DNA of 64,000 nucleotides from the NCBI GenBank assembly GCA_003339415.1, contig PDHQ01000165.1, positions 1 to 64,000 of the forward strand, in the 5' to 3' direction. Position numbers and translations under genes: made by a program. Below, in pieces: positions 9,460 through 19,597 of the stretch; within the stretch, counting starts at the first letter, position 1; every line of letters starts with the position of its first letter. Origin of the DNA: Ophiocordyceps camponoti-saundersi (nom. inval.) (Eukaryota > Ascomycota > Sordariomycetes > Hypocreales > Ophiocordycipitaceae). The notes under the pieces are model-generated. The model worked only from the letters and a program-made list of their open reading frames with translations. It had not been told where the DNA came from and ran no database searches.

Positions 9460-12388
9460 ATGGAGTCGAAAAAGGAGCTCAAGAAGGCGAATGGCAAGGA
9501 GGGAACTTCGAACATGGCGAAGATCACGCCTGGGCCCCTTGTCGAGGCCTTCGCCTCCGCTCTTGAAGGCTGCTTTGTACCGAACTTAAGCGCGACCGAG
9601 AAGCGAGCGCAAATCCTTGATCTCCCACGGCAATTTCACGAAAGTGCGATCCGACGGCTGATGCAGAAACGGCCGAGACGCTCGCGTGATGGAAACGACG
9701 ACGTCGAAATGGACGTGGACGAAAAAGACGTCGCCAAGGCGGTGTCTAAGAAGCAGGAGAAAATCAAGCTACTGGAGAAAGAAGTACAATTATGGGACCT
9801 TGTTCGCCGCCTCCTCCCATTGCGATATTCCGGGTCGCAAACGGCCTCCTCGCTCTTCGATGCGACGGCAGCCCAGTTGAAACCGCTACAGGCGAGCTCA
9901 CTAGACGTCTTCGTCGATGCCGACCCGGTCATCAGAGAGCGACGCGCCGTGCTGCAATGGCTTCAAACCACCGCAGCTTCCGGTCCAGACATCGACGAGC
10001 TTGCGCGCGATCTGCAACAGAATGCTGACAGAGGAGACATCATCGCCCACGGCTGGCTTCACACTCGGTCCCGGATCAAGCTGAGAAAGAACATCACAGC
10101 CTGGCCACACCTACTGGACAAGCAGGCCCCCAGCGTCGCGGCGTCCCATACTAACTCTGACGGCTCACCGCTCGTTACCCATCTGGACCCAGACGCCGCG
10201 ACACGGCAAGGTCGCAAACTTGAACCCCAGGACGAGTACTTCGAGCGTGCGATTTGGTTAGGTTGCTTTGAGCACCTCCGCCGTGGCAGCAGTCTGGAAA
10301 CGATCCGCGGATGGTGTCACGAGCGTACCGAGATGTGGAGGTCTATTTCTATGTCGGGTATCCTGCTTTCCGCTGACGGCAAGGATCGTCTGACGGAGGT
10401 GCCTCCGAAATCACTGGTAATGTGGCGTCGCATGTGTCTGAGCCTGGCTCGGAACGGCGGCACCGACGACTATGAACGTGCCGTATACGGCCTACTTTCG
10501 GGAGATGTCCCCAGCGTGGAGAAGGTAGCCAAGAGCTGGGATGACTACCTGTTCGCTCACTTTAACGCTCTCGTTCGAACTCAGATCGACACATTCTTGC
10601 TGGGTCTATGCCCGCCCGAGCTGACTACGAAGCTGGCCCATACATTTCCGTCCACCGACGCCTTGCAATTTCGCCTCGACCTAGACAGTGCAGAGAAGCG
10701 GCTGATAGCAACTCTGGAGTCTCTGAAAGACACTCGGAAGGATGCTCTAGAGCCTCATAAAGCTCTGCAGGCCTCGCTGATAGCTAATGATCTAGATCGT
10801 CACTTGTACGAGCAAGCGCGAATCCTGATTGAGGACGCAAACCATGATCAGCAGTCACCGCTGCTCCCGCTGGACCTTCTTCAAAGACGGCCCATGCTGC
10901 GCGGCAAAGACGAAGTCGTTCGGGAAAAGTATTTCCGTTTGGAGCAGCATGAGGGTCTCCGCATTGTGAGCCACATCTGCGTACTCATCTCTCTGCTGCG
11001 CCAGCTGGACGAGAAAGAGAACATCTCGCGTTTGTCAATCAATCTCTCTGGTTCCGATTTAGCTCCGGAGAGCATCATCGCAGCGTACACGGACTTCCTG
11101 CAGCGGGCCAACCTGAAGGACCTTATACCCTTGTACTGCACCGTCCTCAAGCCTCCGCGACGATACGAGGTACTCAGTTGGAACATGATCAAGGAGACGG
11201 ATGCCTCGCGACGCATGATGCAGCTTAAGACGATGAGAAAGATGGGCACCAACGTGCAGGAGTTCGTCGAGACACTAGCGAAGCTGGTATTTGCGCAGAT
11301 TGAGAAGAGCGGCGGCCAGGCCATTGAGACGAAACCTTTCAGTATCATCTTTTTAGGTCCGAAACATGAGCCATTGATCAGCCCCGTCTTCGCCGCCGAC
11401 AAAGACAACGCCGAGATATCAACGACGGACGAGCAGATGATCCGATCATTGGAGTGGCTTGTTGTGGCAGACACGTCATGGCCTGAGGTCTTGCATTTTG
11501 GAGTGAAGGCTTACAAGTTCTTTTACGGTCAGTTGTGAAGGTGTACATGAGTGACCCAGACTGACACTGGAGCAGAGAGCAGGCGCTTGCTGGCGGCGCG
11601 GTCGCTCATGGAGCGGGTTCCGTTCGAAGGTATTCTGCAATCGCTCAACGAAGAGTACGTCGACAATGGGATGCTGGACAACGTCATCTTTTGGGCCCGA
11701 CATCTGGAGCAAAGCGGAATCACCAGCGAGAAGCCGGAGCAGGTAGTGACAGATGCACGCGACTATCGAGACTTGGAGAACCTCGCCAAGGCTCTTGACG
11801 CCCTAGATGACGTGGGTTCGGCAATGAGGGATATGTCCGGGTAAGTCAACGGCGCCGTACAAGGAAGCCTTGAACTGACAGCAGCAGGATACCATCGGGG
11901 GATGACAAGCCGTGGAGAAACCTCGGTAACGATATTAAGACAGTGAAAGAAAGGATGCTACCGCTGCAGAAAGGCTGGCTGTTGACGAGCATCGAAGGTA
12001 GTAATACCCCTCCGGCAGTTCGTCTTTGCCTGATGAGAAAGCTGCTGACCCTGTCAAAGCGGGCGACGATGGGCTCTATATGCTGCGGCAAACCTTCTTG
12101 CCCGAGGTGATACTGGCCATGTTGGTTGGTATGCACTTCGCGGGCATCAGCCTCAGCCGTGATAACCTACTCGAGAGCATGGACCTCGCAGTCACCATCG
12201 CCCAGTCGGAGTCGGACTTGGCCGGGTCCTTTGTCCATGCAGGCCGGATGGGAGAGCTAATGGAAACCTTCGCGGCGTGCAGTAGAGCGCTTGCCGCGGC
12301 CAAAAGCGACAAGAGGGCGACTGGATCGAGCAGTAAGAGGATGCGACAGCTGGGATGGTCGCGCGATCTTTGGTCGGTCAAGAGGTGA
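9460..12388 (+). CDS. nup84: Nuclear pore complex scaffold protein Nup107/Nup84
   Basis: Four exons: 9460-11527, 11576-11840, 11888-11997 and 12060-12388, with introns of 48, 47 and 62 bp, encoding about 923 residues. This is close to animal Nup107 and longer than yeast Nup84. The protein is almost all alpha-helical, as expected for this ancestral-coatomer-element scaffold; family-like stretches include ERAIWLGCFEHLRRGSSLET and FFLGLCPPEL-type helices, and the C-terminal part continues through PFEGILQSLNEEY. Nup84/Nup107 is a stem member of the Y-complex that forms the cytoplasmic and nuclear rings of the pore. Exon 3 can start after any of three tandem AGs (11881, 11884 or 11887), all in frame; I used the last. 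A later in-frame Met at residue 19 is an alternative start. The short exons 2-4 would be missed by single-frame reading. Confidence 0.88.
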
Positions 12389-12766
12389 ATAGGACGGCCA
12401 TAACTCGGTAGTGAAACGCGGCTATCGAGAAGCAGGGATTGTTCCAGCGGCGTAGGCTGAGCTGCGAGCGAGGATTGCGAAGGAGAGGAATCCGTAAGGG
12501 GGGGATGCGGTCATGGCCAAGTCAATCGGTAGACCGTAGGCCTCTACGGATAGGAGTGTACCTAGGTGCCTAGGTAGGTACTAGGTACTATGTATGTATG
12601 TGCCGGTAGCATAGCCTGACATCGGAGCGCTTAGTGATAGGTACCTACCTACTTACTGAATGACTTACTAAGCAATCGTGCTGTCTGCACTGTGCATCGT
12701 TTAGGCTCGCCAGCAAATCAACGATCGCTGCCATACTTCATCCTCTTTCAACTCCATCCCGTCACA
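12389..12766. other. Intergenic region nup107-vps37
   Basis: This 378-bp gap lies between two genes on the plus strand. It includes the motif cluster CCTAGGTGCCTAGGTAGG near 12560 followed by TATGTATGTATG, and GGTACCTACCTACT near 12640. I see no gene in it. Confidence 0.5.
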
Positions 12767-13587
12767 ATGGCCGCTCTCCCCCCAGCCATCGACGCCGCCT
12801 CAACGCCGCCGGCGCCACCCCCGAAATCTGGCAGTCATGACACCAGCAGGATGGGCACACCGGCGCCTTTACTGGCGGCTGACGACAGCCTCGGCGACGG
12901 AGCGGCGAAGCCCTTTCCGCAGTCGAATATCGGGCCCGATCCGGGTCCCGGCTGGCTCCCAGCTTTGTTGCGGGATAAGTCGTAAGTCTACTCGTCCTTT
13001 CATCGAGTCAAGAGGAGGAACTGCGGAGAGAGAAGGGAGCAAAGAGAGAGACGAGAGACGAGAAGGGGGGCTACTTTTCTAGGGCGCAACACCTCGCCGA
13101 AATCCTCGGTTCCCCCTCACTGCTCGACGCCCTCACGCACGCGCCCCAAGCCGCGCATTCAACTCTGTCCGCCTCGCACGCCGACCTGGCCCACGCCCTG
13201 TCTCAAAACGCTCAGCTAGCAGCCCAGCTCTCGATGCTGGCGACGCGTCTGTCACGCCAGCGCTTCTCCACGCAAGCGCAACTGCTCTCCACGCACGCCC
13301 TCGAGCGGCAGTGGCGCCAGAAGCAGTCCGACATGGACCTCGCCCTCGCCCCCTTCTCCCCGGCCTCGCTGTATCAGCGCCTCGCCCAAGGCGTCCACGA
13401 GCAGGTCGCCGTCTGTCACGCACTCGAGGAGAGCTTCCTCGATGCTGAGACGGAGACGGACGGGCCTGCCTCGGAGCGCGAGGTCGCTGACTGGGTCCGC
13501 AGATACAGGGAGGCTAAGGTCCAGCTTTACTTGCGCCAGGAACGCAAAGAAAGGTGGGACGAAGGCCGCGTTGGAGGCTGGAGGTAG
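12767..13587 (+). CDS. vps37: ESCRT-I subunit Vps37 (mod(r) domain protein)
   Basis: Two exons (12767-12981 and 13083-13587, 101-bp intron) encode 239 residues. The N-terminal 70 residues are Pro/Ala-rich and probably disordered. The rest is predicted helical, beginning AQHLAEILGSPSLLDALTHA, and contains the mod(r)/Vps37 pattern: a coiled-coil region with LALAPFSPASLYQRLAQGV, then CHALEESFLD and the C-terminal WVRRYREAK...RKERWDEGRVGGWR. In the family, Vps37 joins Vps23 and Vps28 in the ESCRT-I stalk that sorts ubiquitylated membrane proteins into multivesicular bodies. The intron join (TC|G, phase 2) was chosen because it alone keeps the downstream frame. It is convergent with the next gene. 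Confidence 0.85.
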
Positions 13588-14049
13588 TCTGTCGACCGCA
13601 CCGGGTTTCGTCACTTTAACATGATCGTCTGGCGCAGCGTGCGGCGTAATTCTCATCCACTGGCCACGAGAGTTGATGATACGGCTCTTGAAGAGTACTC
13701 TGACGGGCCCTACGCATATAGCTTCTTGCTGTCTCTATGCCTACGAACTTCAGAAAATTCAGTTTGACCTGGTGACGATGCAGGTGATGCATCATCGCAG
13801 TGGTAATATTTTTCCTCCTTCATCCGCAAGCGACCGTGTATCACAGCAGGGAGAGAAAGACTCTTCATAAGATGTTGTAAGGGCCTCTCCTCTCATCAGG
13901 GCTGCGGGGACTTATCGGCAATGCGAAGAGCCCGTCCTCGTCGTCCTGCGAACCAGTAATTTCTTGCATCGCGTGGGCAGGTCTACCGAGAACACCAGCC
14001 AAGGATGAAATGGCTTATCGGCATCAGGCGACGACATCAGCCTTGATAG
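13588..14049. other. Intergenic region between convergent genes
   Basis: This 462-bp gap lies between the stop codons of vps37 and the minus-strand gene at 14050. It should hold the two 3' untranslated regions. I see no gene, repeat or clear terminator motif. Confidence 0.5.
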
Positions 14050-14694
14050 TCAATCGATGGAGGGGCGGGACCTGCGCTCACCAGTGGGGCTCGTAGCCAA
14101 ACGGAGGCTCTTTGGTGGGCTTCGGGGTTTGGGCGGGAGAGAGGGGGAAGGACATAGAAAGGTGTCCATGATCCATTGCTTCTCGGCCTGGGCCATCTCT
14201 ATGCCGACGCTTTCGGCATTCGTCTCTAACTCGGTATCCATCTCGCGCTGCAGCTCCAACAGGCGCTTCTTGGCCCAGATGGTGTGCAGTACACCCCGGG
14301 TGCCAACCTCGGCGTCAAAGCCGGAAGGGAATATGGCCGGTAGGGGCTTGACAACGAGGCTAGGTCGCCCGGGGCTGTCGATTGTGACTGTGGGCGGGAT
14401 AGGAGTCTCGGGGGAGAGCAGAAAGTAAAGACGACGGCTCTCGTCGTCACGGGCTGGGAGAGCGGTGTCGGGGGACTTGCCGGGCCAGGTGACGCGCCAA
14501 CAACAAGCGGCGGAACCAACCGAGACGGGACCCAGGGATGGGGATTCTACCATAAGGACCTTGCTGCCATTGTCGCTAAACTCGAACCTAGCCAGGTGGA
14601 CCACGGCGTCAGCGGTTGTGCCCAGGACTTCGGTGGTGCTCGCGAGCGGCGACGAACCGGCGGCAGGCCGACAAGGTTCCCAAGGTCGATCCAT
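14050..14694 (-). CDS. Unrecognised protein, intronless, 214 residues
   Basis: A single uninterrupted frame of 214 residues, starting MDRPWEPCRPAAGSSPLAS. I do not recognise a named domain. Residues about 25-125 look like a compact beta-rich region (VVHLARFEFSDNGSKVLMVE, later RRLYFLLSPETPIPPTVTI). Residues about 145-180 form a strongly amphipathic helix (WAKKRLLELQREMDTELE) that could be a coiled coil, and the last 30 residues are Pro/Ser/Arg-rich and likely disordered. The coding-like character of the frame, its full-length openness and its convergent placement with vps37 support a real gene. No signal peptide or membrane segment is visible. It is the last gene before the RIP-degraded block, whose edge lies about 550 bp upstream of its start codon. 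Confidence 0.65.
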   Translation of the reverse strand: MDRPWEPCRPAAGSSPLASTTEVLGTTADAVVHLARFEFSDNGSKVLMVESPSLGPVSVGSAACCWRVTWPGKSPDTALPARDDESRRLYFLLSPETPIPPTVTIDSPGRPSLVVKPLPAIFPSGFDAEVGTRGVLHTIWAKKRLLELQREMDTELETNAESVGIEMAQAEKQWIMDTFLCPSPSLPPKPRSPPKSLRLATSPTGERRSRPSID

Positions 14695-15175
14695 GGCGTA
14701 GCACTCGGGCGGATTCGTTGGACTTTAAAAGGACCGAGGCAAGGTGACGGACGGGGGCAGGGGGTGGGATGGACGAAGATGGGTCGGTCAGTCGGTCCAG
14801 CCTCGGAGGCCATGTCAGACCAAGGTTCCGATAAGGAGGCTGATTGCCACTGCCCTTTGGCCGCCGCTGTCGAACCACGTCCGAATGAAGGAACAAGCGG
14901 CTGCATTGCGGCTGGCAGGTTCTATGGGAGGGGTTCTTTTTTGGGCACCGTAACTTTGTAGAGGTAGTAGATGGGATGATAGTAAGGTAGGTAGTAGGTA
15001 AGGTAGGTAGATAGACCGTAGGTAGGTGGTAGTTATGCGACAGCATGGTAGGTGGACAGAAGGGTAGTATGTAAGTACATATGTATCAGTGTGAAAGGGG
15101 GAGGGAGATATGGTGACACAAGGTGGGCACAGGCCATCGGGTGGGTGCACTGATGTGTGTGTATTATGTGTATGC
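14695..15175. other. Upstream region of the last gene, with TAGG-type repeats
   Basis: This 481-bp stretch holds the promoter of the 14050-14694 gene, and no further gene is seen. From about 14961 to 15060 it is dominated by irregular GGTAG/GGTAGGTA units (a degenerate microsatellite). The last part passes into the 81-bp direct-repeat copy at the edge of the AT-rich block. Confidence 0.55.
14961..15060. repeat. Degenerate TAGG/GGTAG microsatellite
   Basis: Irregular head-to-tail GGTAG, AGGTAGGTAG and GGTAGGTGG units. They are not telomeric TTAGGG repeats. The same motif is scattered through the intergenic DNA of the window. Confidence 0.7.
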
Positions 15176-15256
15176 TAGGTCTAGGCTAGGATAGCTAGGC
15201 TAGGTTATGTGCCTATAGGCGAGGTCTAGCGGGGCTAGTCACGTGAACCCCCTTAA
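15176..15256. repeat. Left copy of an 80-bp direct repeat flanking the AT-rich block
   Basis: It starts TAGGTCTAGGCTAGG and ends at GTCACGTGAACC followed by CCCTTAA. The same sequence in the same orientation is at 58030-58109, with four substitutions and one single-base indel. This copy sits on the gene side of the boundary: AT-rich sequence begins just after it, whereas the right copy begins just after AT-rich sequence ends. Confidence 0.9.
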
Positions 15257-15731
15257 AACCCCCTTTTAGGCCCGCTTAAATAAGCGGAAAATAGTTATCC
15301 CGTGCCGTAAAGCGCGGAAAATAATAAAATAGTAAAAATAGTATTTTTAAGCTTTTCTTAAAAAGCTAATAAAAAGCTTAAATAGCTTAAAAATATAATA
15401 AAAAATAAGATTTAAGAGATTAAATTAAGTCCTAAATAAGGTTATTCTATTTTAGATTAGTTAATTAGTATAAGAAATAATAGAAAAATAATAAAAATAA
15501 GCTTTTCTAAGCTACTTTTAAGGGGCCTTAAATAAGTTAATCTAAGCTATTAAGAAGGTTAAAAACGCTTATATAAAAAATATTAAAAAGCTTACTTTAA
15601 AAAAAAATTCCTTTTTAAGCTAAGGGCTAAAAATAAGCTATAAGCCTTATAATAATATATATATATAAAAAGAAGTATTATTATTTATATTACTTAATAA
15701 AAAGAATATTATTAAAGTTATATAAGTTAAT
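15257..15731. repeat. Left end of older RIP-degraded element O
   Basis: Sequence between the left 80-bp repeat and element T1. The first 80 bases are less degraded (CCCGCTTAAATAAGCGG palindrome near 15271-15287), which suggests fading mutation at the edge. The family cannot be named. It is one of six pieces (with 17518-17874, 31075-34857, 45055-45169, 55321-55916 and 57707-58029) that become continuous when the younger elements are removed, about 5.7 kb in all. Confidence 0.5.
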
Positions 15732-15736
15732 ATATC

Positions 15737-17512
15737 TATAAGGGATTAGTTTATAACTAATTATAGCTAGATAGGGGGGATTATAGCGGATATATTTAGG
15801 TTTTCCCGATAGCGCTTAGTTATTATATAAGGTATATAGCTAGCTTAGAAGGGGGGCTTCTCTCCCCTCTCTTTCCTCTCTTCGGTAGCTTTAATTATAA
15901 CTTTATTTTAGCTTATTTCTATAATTACTTTAATAAAACTTTTATATTAATTAAAGCTTCTTTTACCGCTAACTAAATATAAAAGTAAGATCTTAATATA
16001 AAACGCTATTAAATTTTACTTATATTAAAGCTATTTTTAGCTTATTTTAACCTAAATTTTTAGCTAGCTATTATATATATTAAATTTACGATTAACGGAG
16101 CTATAATTAAGGAGCCTAAGTTTTAGTTTTATTATATCTTTTCTTATCTTAGTATTTTTTAATAAATATTTTTTCTATATATTATTATAGCTATAAATTT
16201 TTTTTTCTAACTTAAAACTTTTTTAGCGTATATCTCTAAGCTTTTTAGGGAAAGTTATAAGAAGCGCTAAATAAGTTTTTTCTTAATTAAGATATATTAA
16301 AAATTATTAAAGCTTTTTAGAGAATATATTATAAGGTAAGAATATACCTTTTTTAAAGCTAAACTATTAAATTAATTTAATTACGCTAAAATTATTCTAC
16401 TTTTATTTAGGCTATATAAAAAATTATAAAAGCGCTTAGATTATAAGAATTAGCTTATAATATACGTAGCTTTTACTAGCTTTCTCCGAGGCTTTAATAA
16501 AATATTTAATTTTAAGAATATTCTTAACGCGCTAGTTAATTTACCGCCCCCCTTTTTTACTAACCTAATAAATATTACGTTTATATAATCTTATTTTAAT
16601 ATTATTAAGCGCTAATATTATTATTAGTATAATTAAATTAATTATTTTAAGCGTAATTATCTAAAGCTTTATAAGTAAATAAGGATATTAAAGTTAGGGC
16701 TTTTTATAAGCGGAGTAAAGTAATTAAAGGTAAATTTAGAGTATTTTAATTAAAGGGATAATAAATAAGAAAAGATAAATATATATTAGATATTATAGCT
16801 TAAGTAATTTCTAGCTTTATTATATTACCTTATATAAAGATAGTTCGCGCGTAGCTTAAGCGCGTAAATTTATTAGTAAATATATATTATAATTATATTA
16901 CGCTTTAGCTTATAAATTAGCGCTAGCGATATATAGCGATAAGTATATAGCTAGCTTTATTATTTATTATAATTAAAGTATTCTCTAAATTTCCTATAAT
17001 TAGTATAATATTATTTAATTTTATAAATTAGCTATATAAGTAAGTTTTTATTATTAATATATAAGTTTATTAATTCTTATTTTAAGTAATATTATAATTT
17101 TAAGCTTATTAGACTTTTCCTTATAAAGATTAGGGTTTAATTCCTTAAGCTATAAGGGAGCTTTTCTACCTTTTTATCCTTATCTTTATAGAGGCTATTA
17201 AGCTATTAGCTAGGGATTATATAAAATATCTTATTAGCGTAATAATATATAACTTTTTTATTTTACGCTCCTATTTCCTTAGCTAGCTTAAGGAGGGGGC
17301 TATATAAGAGATTAGTTTATAACTAATTATAGCTAGATAGGGGGGATTATAGCGGATATATTTAGGTTTTCCTAATAGCGCTTAGTTATCGCGCGGGGTA
17401 TATAGCTAGCTTAGGAGAGGGGCTTCTCTCCCCTCTCTTTCCTTTTTTTAATAGCTTTAATTATAACTTTACTTTAGCTTATTTTTATAGTCGCTTTAGT
17501 AAGACTTTTATA
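15737..17512 (-). mobile_element. T1: 1.78-kb non-autonomous LTR element
   Basis: Two 210-bp direct terminal repeats (15737-15946 and 17303-17512) enclose about 1.36 kb. The element is flanked by the 5-bp duplication ATATC (15732-15736 and 17513-17517). Termini read TATAAGGG..CTTTTATA, consistent with RIP-altered TG..CA ends. The LTR carries a G/C-rich hairpin (GGAGGGG..CCCCCTCC in its sense strand), one of the few GC-rich spots in the block. Orientation is set relative to T2 and T3, which lie in the other direction. I see no gag or pol in the interior, and the size fits a short non-autonomous LTR element (TRIM-like). Confidence 0.88.
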
Positions 17513-17517
17513 ATATC

Positions 17518-17874
17518 TAATAATAAAAAGCTTAAATATACTTATTATTAATATTTTTAAAGCTATAATAATCGCTTAAAGGCGTATTAAAAAGCGTATA
17601 TTATAAGATTAATAGTAGTATAAAGTTAAGCTAATAATAAAGTTAATAATTATAAGCTTTTTTAAAGTGTTAATTATAATATACCTTATCTATTTTATTT
17701 TAATTACTACTTACCTTTTTAAAATAATTTATTTTATCTTAATTAATAGCTATAGCGTAATATTAATTATTTCTTTTCCTTAAGATCCCTTTTTTAAATA
17801 TAAGATCCCTTAATAATAGAAATCTTATATTATATTATTTATTAGTTTTTTAATTTAATTAATTAGCTTATATA
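17518..17874. repeat. Older element O, piece between T1 and A
   Basis: 357 bp of AT-rich sequence between the target duplications of T1 and A. No frame or motif is recognisable. A short repeat of AAGATCCCTT (near 17783 and 17803) is the only local structure. Confidence 0.45.
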
Positions 17875-18595
17875 ATATTTATTAAGTAGTTTTTTATATA
17901 TATACGTGTAATAGTAAAGAAAATAAAGGTAACCTAAATTATTATATAATTAAGATAGATATCCTTCCTACTTTATATAAGGAAAGACGGCTATATAGCT
18001 AGTTAATATTCTACCTCTTATACCTCCTTATCTATTATAAGATATCTCCTAGCCCTTAGGTTATATAAGTTATAACTTAGGTATTAATATACGAGTTATT
18101 ATAAGCTCCTATTATATCCGAGGTATCCTTTATATATATATTATATAGTAGATATAAAGGGGTATAGGATAATAATACTAATACTTAACTTTTTCTTTTT
18201 ATAAATAGAAATAATATACCTAATAGAAAAGTAAAGACGTATTATATAAAGAAAAAACTCTTTAGCCCCTTAAGAGTCTTCGAGAAAAATAATCGTATAA
18301 CGTTAAGCGAATATATAGCTAAAAATTCTATAAAGGTAAATAACGCCCTATATATATTAAAGTAAAAGAAGATAAAGAAAATAAACTACTAGCCGAAAAA
18401 TAAATATTAGATCGCTAGATAAACTAATCTAGCTTATATTAAATAGAGGTTTTACTATAAAGGTTCCTTATAGTTATAATATTAAGGAAAATAAGTAATA
18501 GTATTACCTCTAGTAACCTTATATTAAAAATACTAAAAATTATTATAAAAAGAGGGAAAAAAACGGATTCTGCCGCGCTTTACCGCCTTTAGAGG

Positions 18596-18668
18596 GGTAT
18601 AAAAACCTCGCTACCCCCCCTCTCTCTCTCTTTTTCTTTTTCCTCCTTTCCTCTTCCCTTCTTCTTTA
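18596..18668 (+). promoter_or_regulatory. TATA box plus C/T tract inside element A
   Basis: GGTATAAAAACC at 18596-18607 is followed by a run of C, then about 50 bases that are almost all C and T (18617-18667). This is the arrangement of a strong fungal RNA polymerase II promoter with a pyrimidine-rich start region. It lies about 400 bp after the left LTR and before the long degenerate frame of A. Function is presumably lost after RIP. Confidence 0.45.
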
Positions 18669-19597
18669 AGCTAAATAATAATAATAATAATAACTTTAAG
18701 ATTAAGAAATTAAGTAAGACTTAAATAATCGGATAATATATTATATTTATTTATATATATTATTATTAGTTATATAATATACCTCCTTATCTTAATAGCG
18801 TAATAGCGTATCGCCCTAGCTTTTTCTAAGTTTATATCTCTTATAATAATAATAAGAACTATTATCTAATATAGTTAATAGTTTTAAACGTAAATATTAA
18901 ATAAAGGTAATTATATAACTATAAGGTTAATATAAGAATAGGAAGCTAAGGTTTACCTTATAATAATATTATTATATAATATATTTATATATTTAAATAA
19001 CTTCTAGGATTTATAATATATAGTTACTATTATCGTATAATAATTATTATATTTCCTAATAATATTTATAGCTAATCGGGGGGTAATCGTAATATAATTA
19101 TATTATATTTATACGCGTAATCTATACTTATTCGATATATATTAGATAAATAAAGATAGGGCTTATACTACTTATATCTAGCGCTTTTATATAACGCGGT
19201 GCTTTTTTATATAATAAGCTATAATATTACGTACTTTAGCGCTAGCGCCTTACGCTTTAGTAATAGTACCTATAATATCGGCTAATAGCTAGTAAGAGGG
19301 AAAGGTAATAGTAGTTTTAGGAGGAGTACTTTTAAATATAAAGGAGTATATTATTATCTTAGATAATAAGTAGGGAAGTTCGGGGGCGGGGGAAAATAGT
19401 TAGGGGGGTTAGATAATAGTAACTTTAGTAAAAAATAGCGTAGGAGGCTTATAAGTTATAGCTTTACTTTAAAATAGCGTAAGGGTTAGACGATACTTAA
19501 TAAATAAATAAAAATTTAATATATATAAAATATAAATATAAAAAAAAGTAAAAAAATATAAAAATTAAATAGGGAAAGAAAGGTATAAGCTATTAGA

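Noticed and set aside
14961..15060. Telomere-like repeat
   Set aside because: Units are GGTAG/GGTAGGTA in irregular order, not TTAGGG arrays, and are followed by more chromosome.
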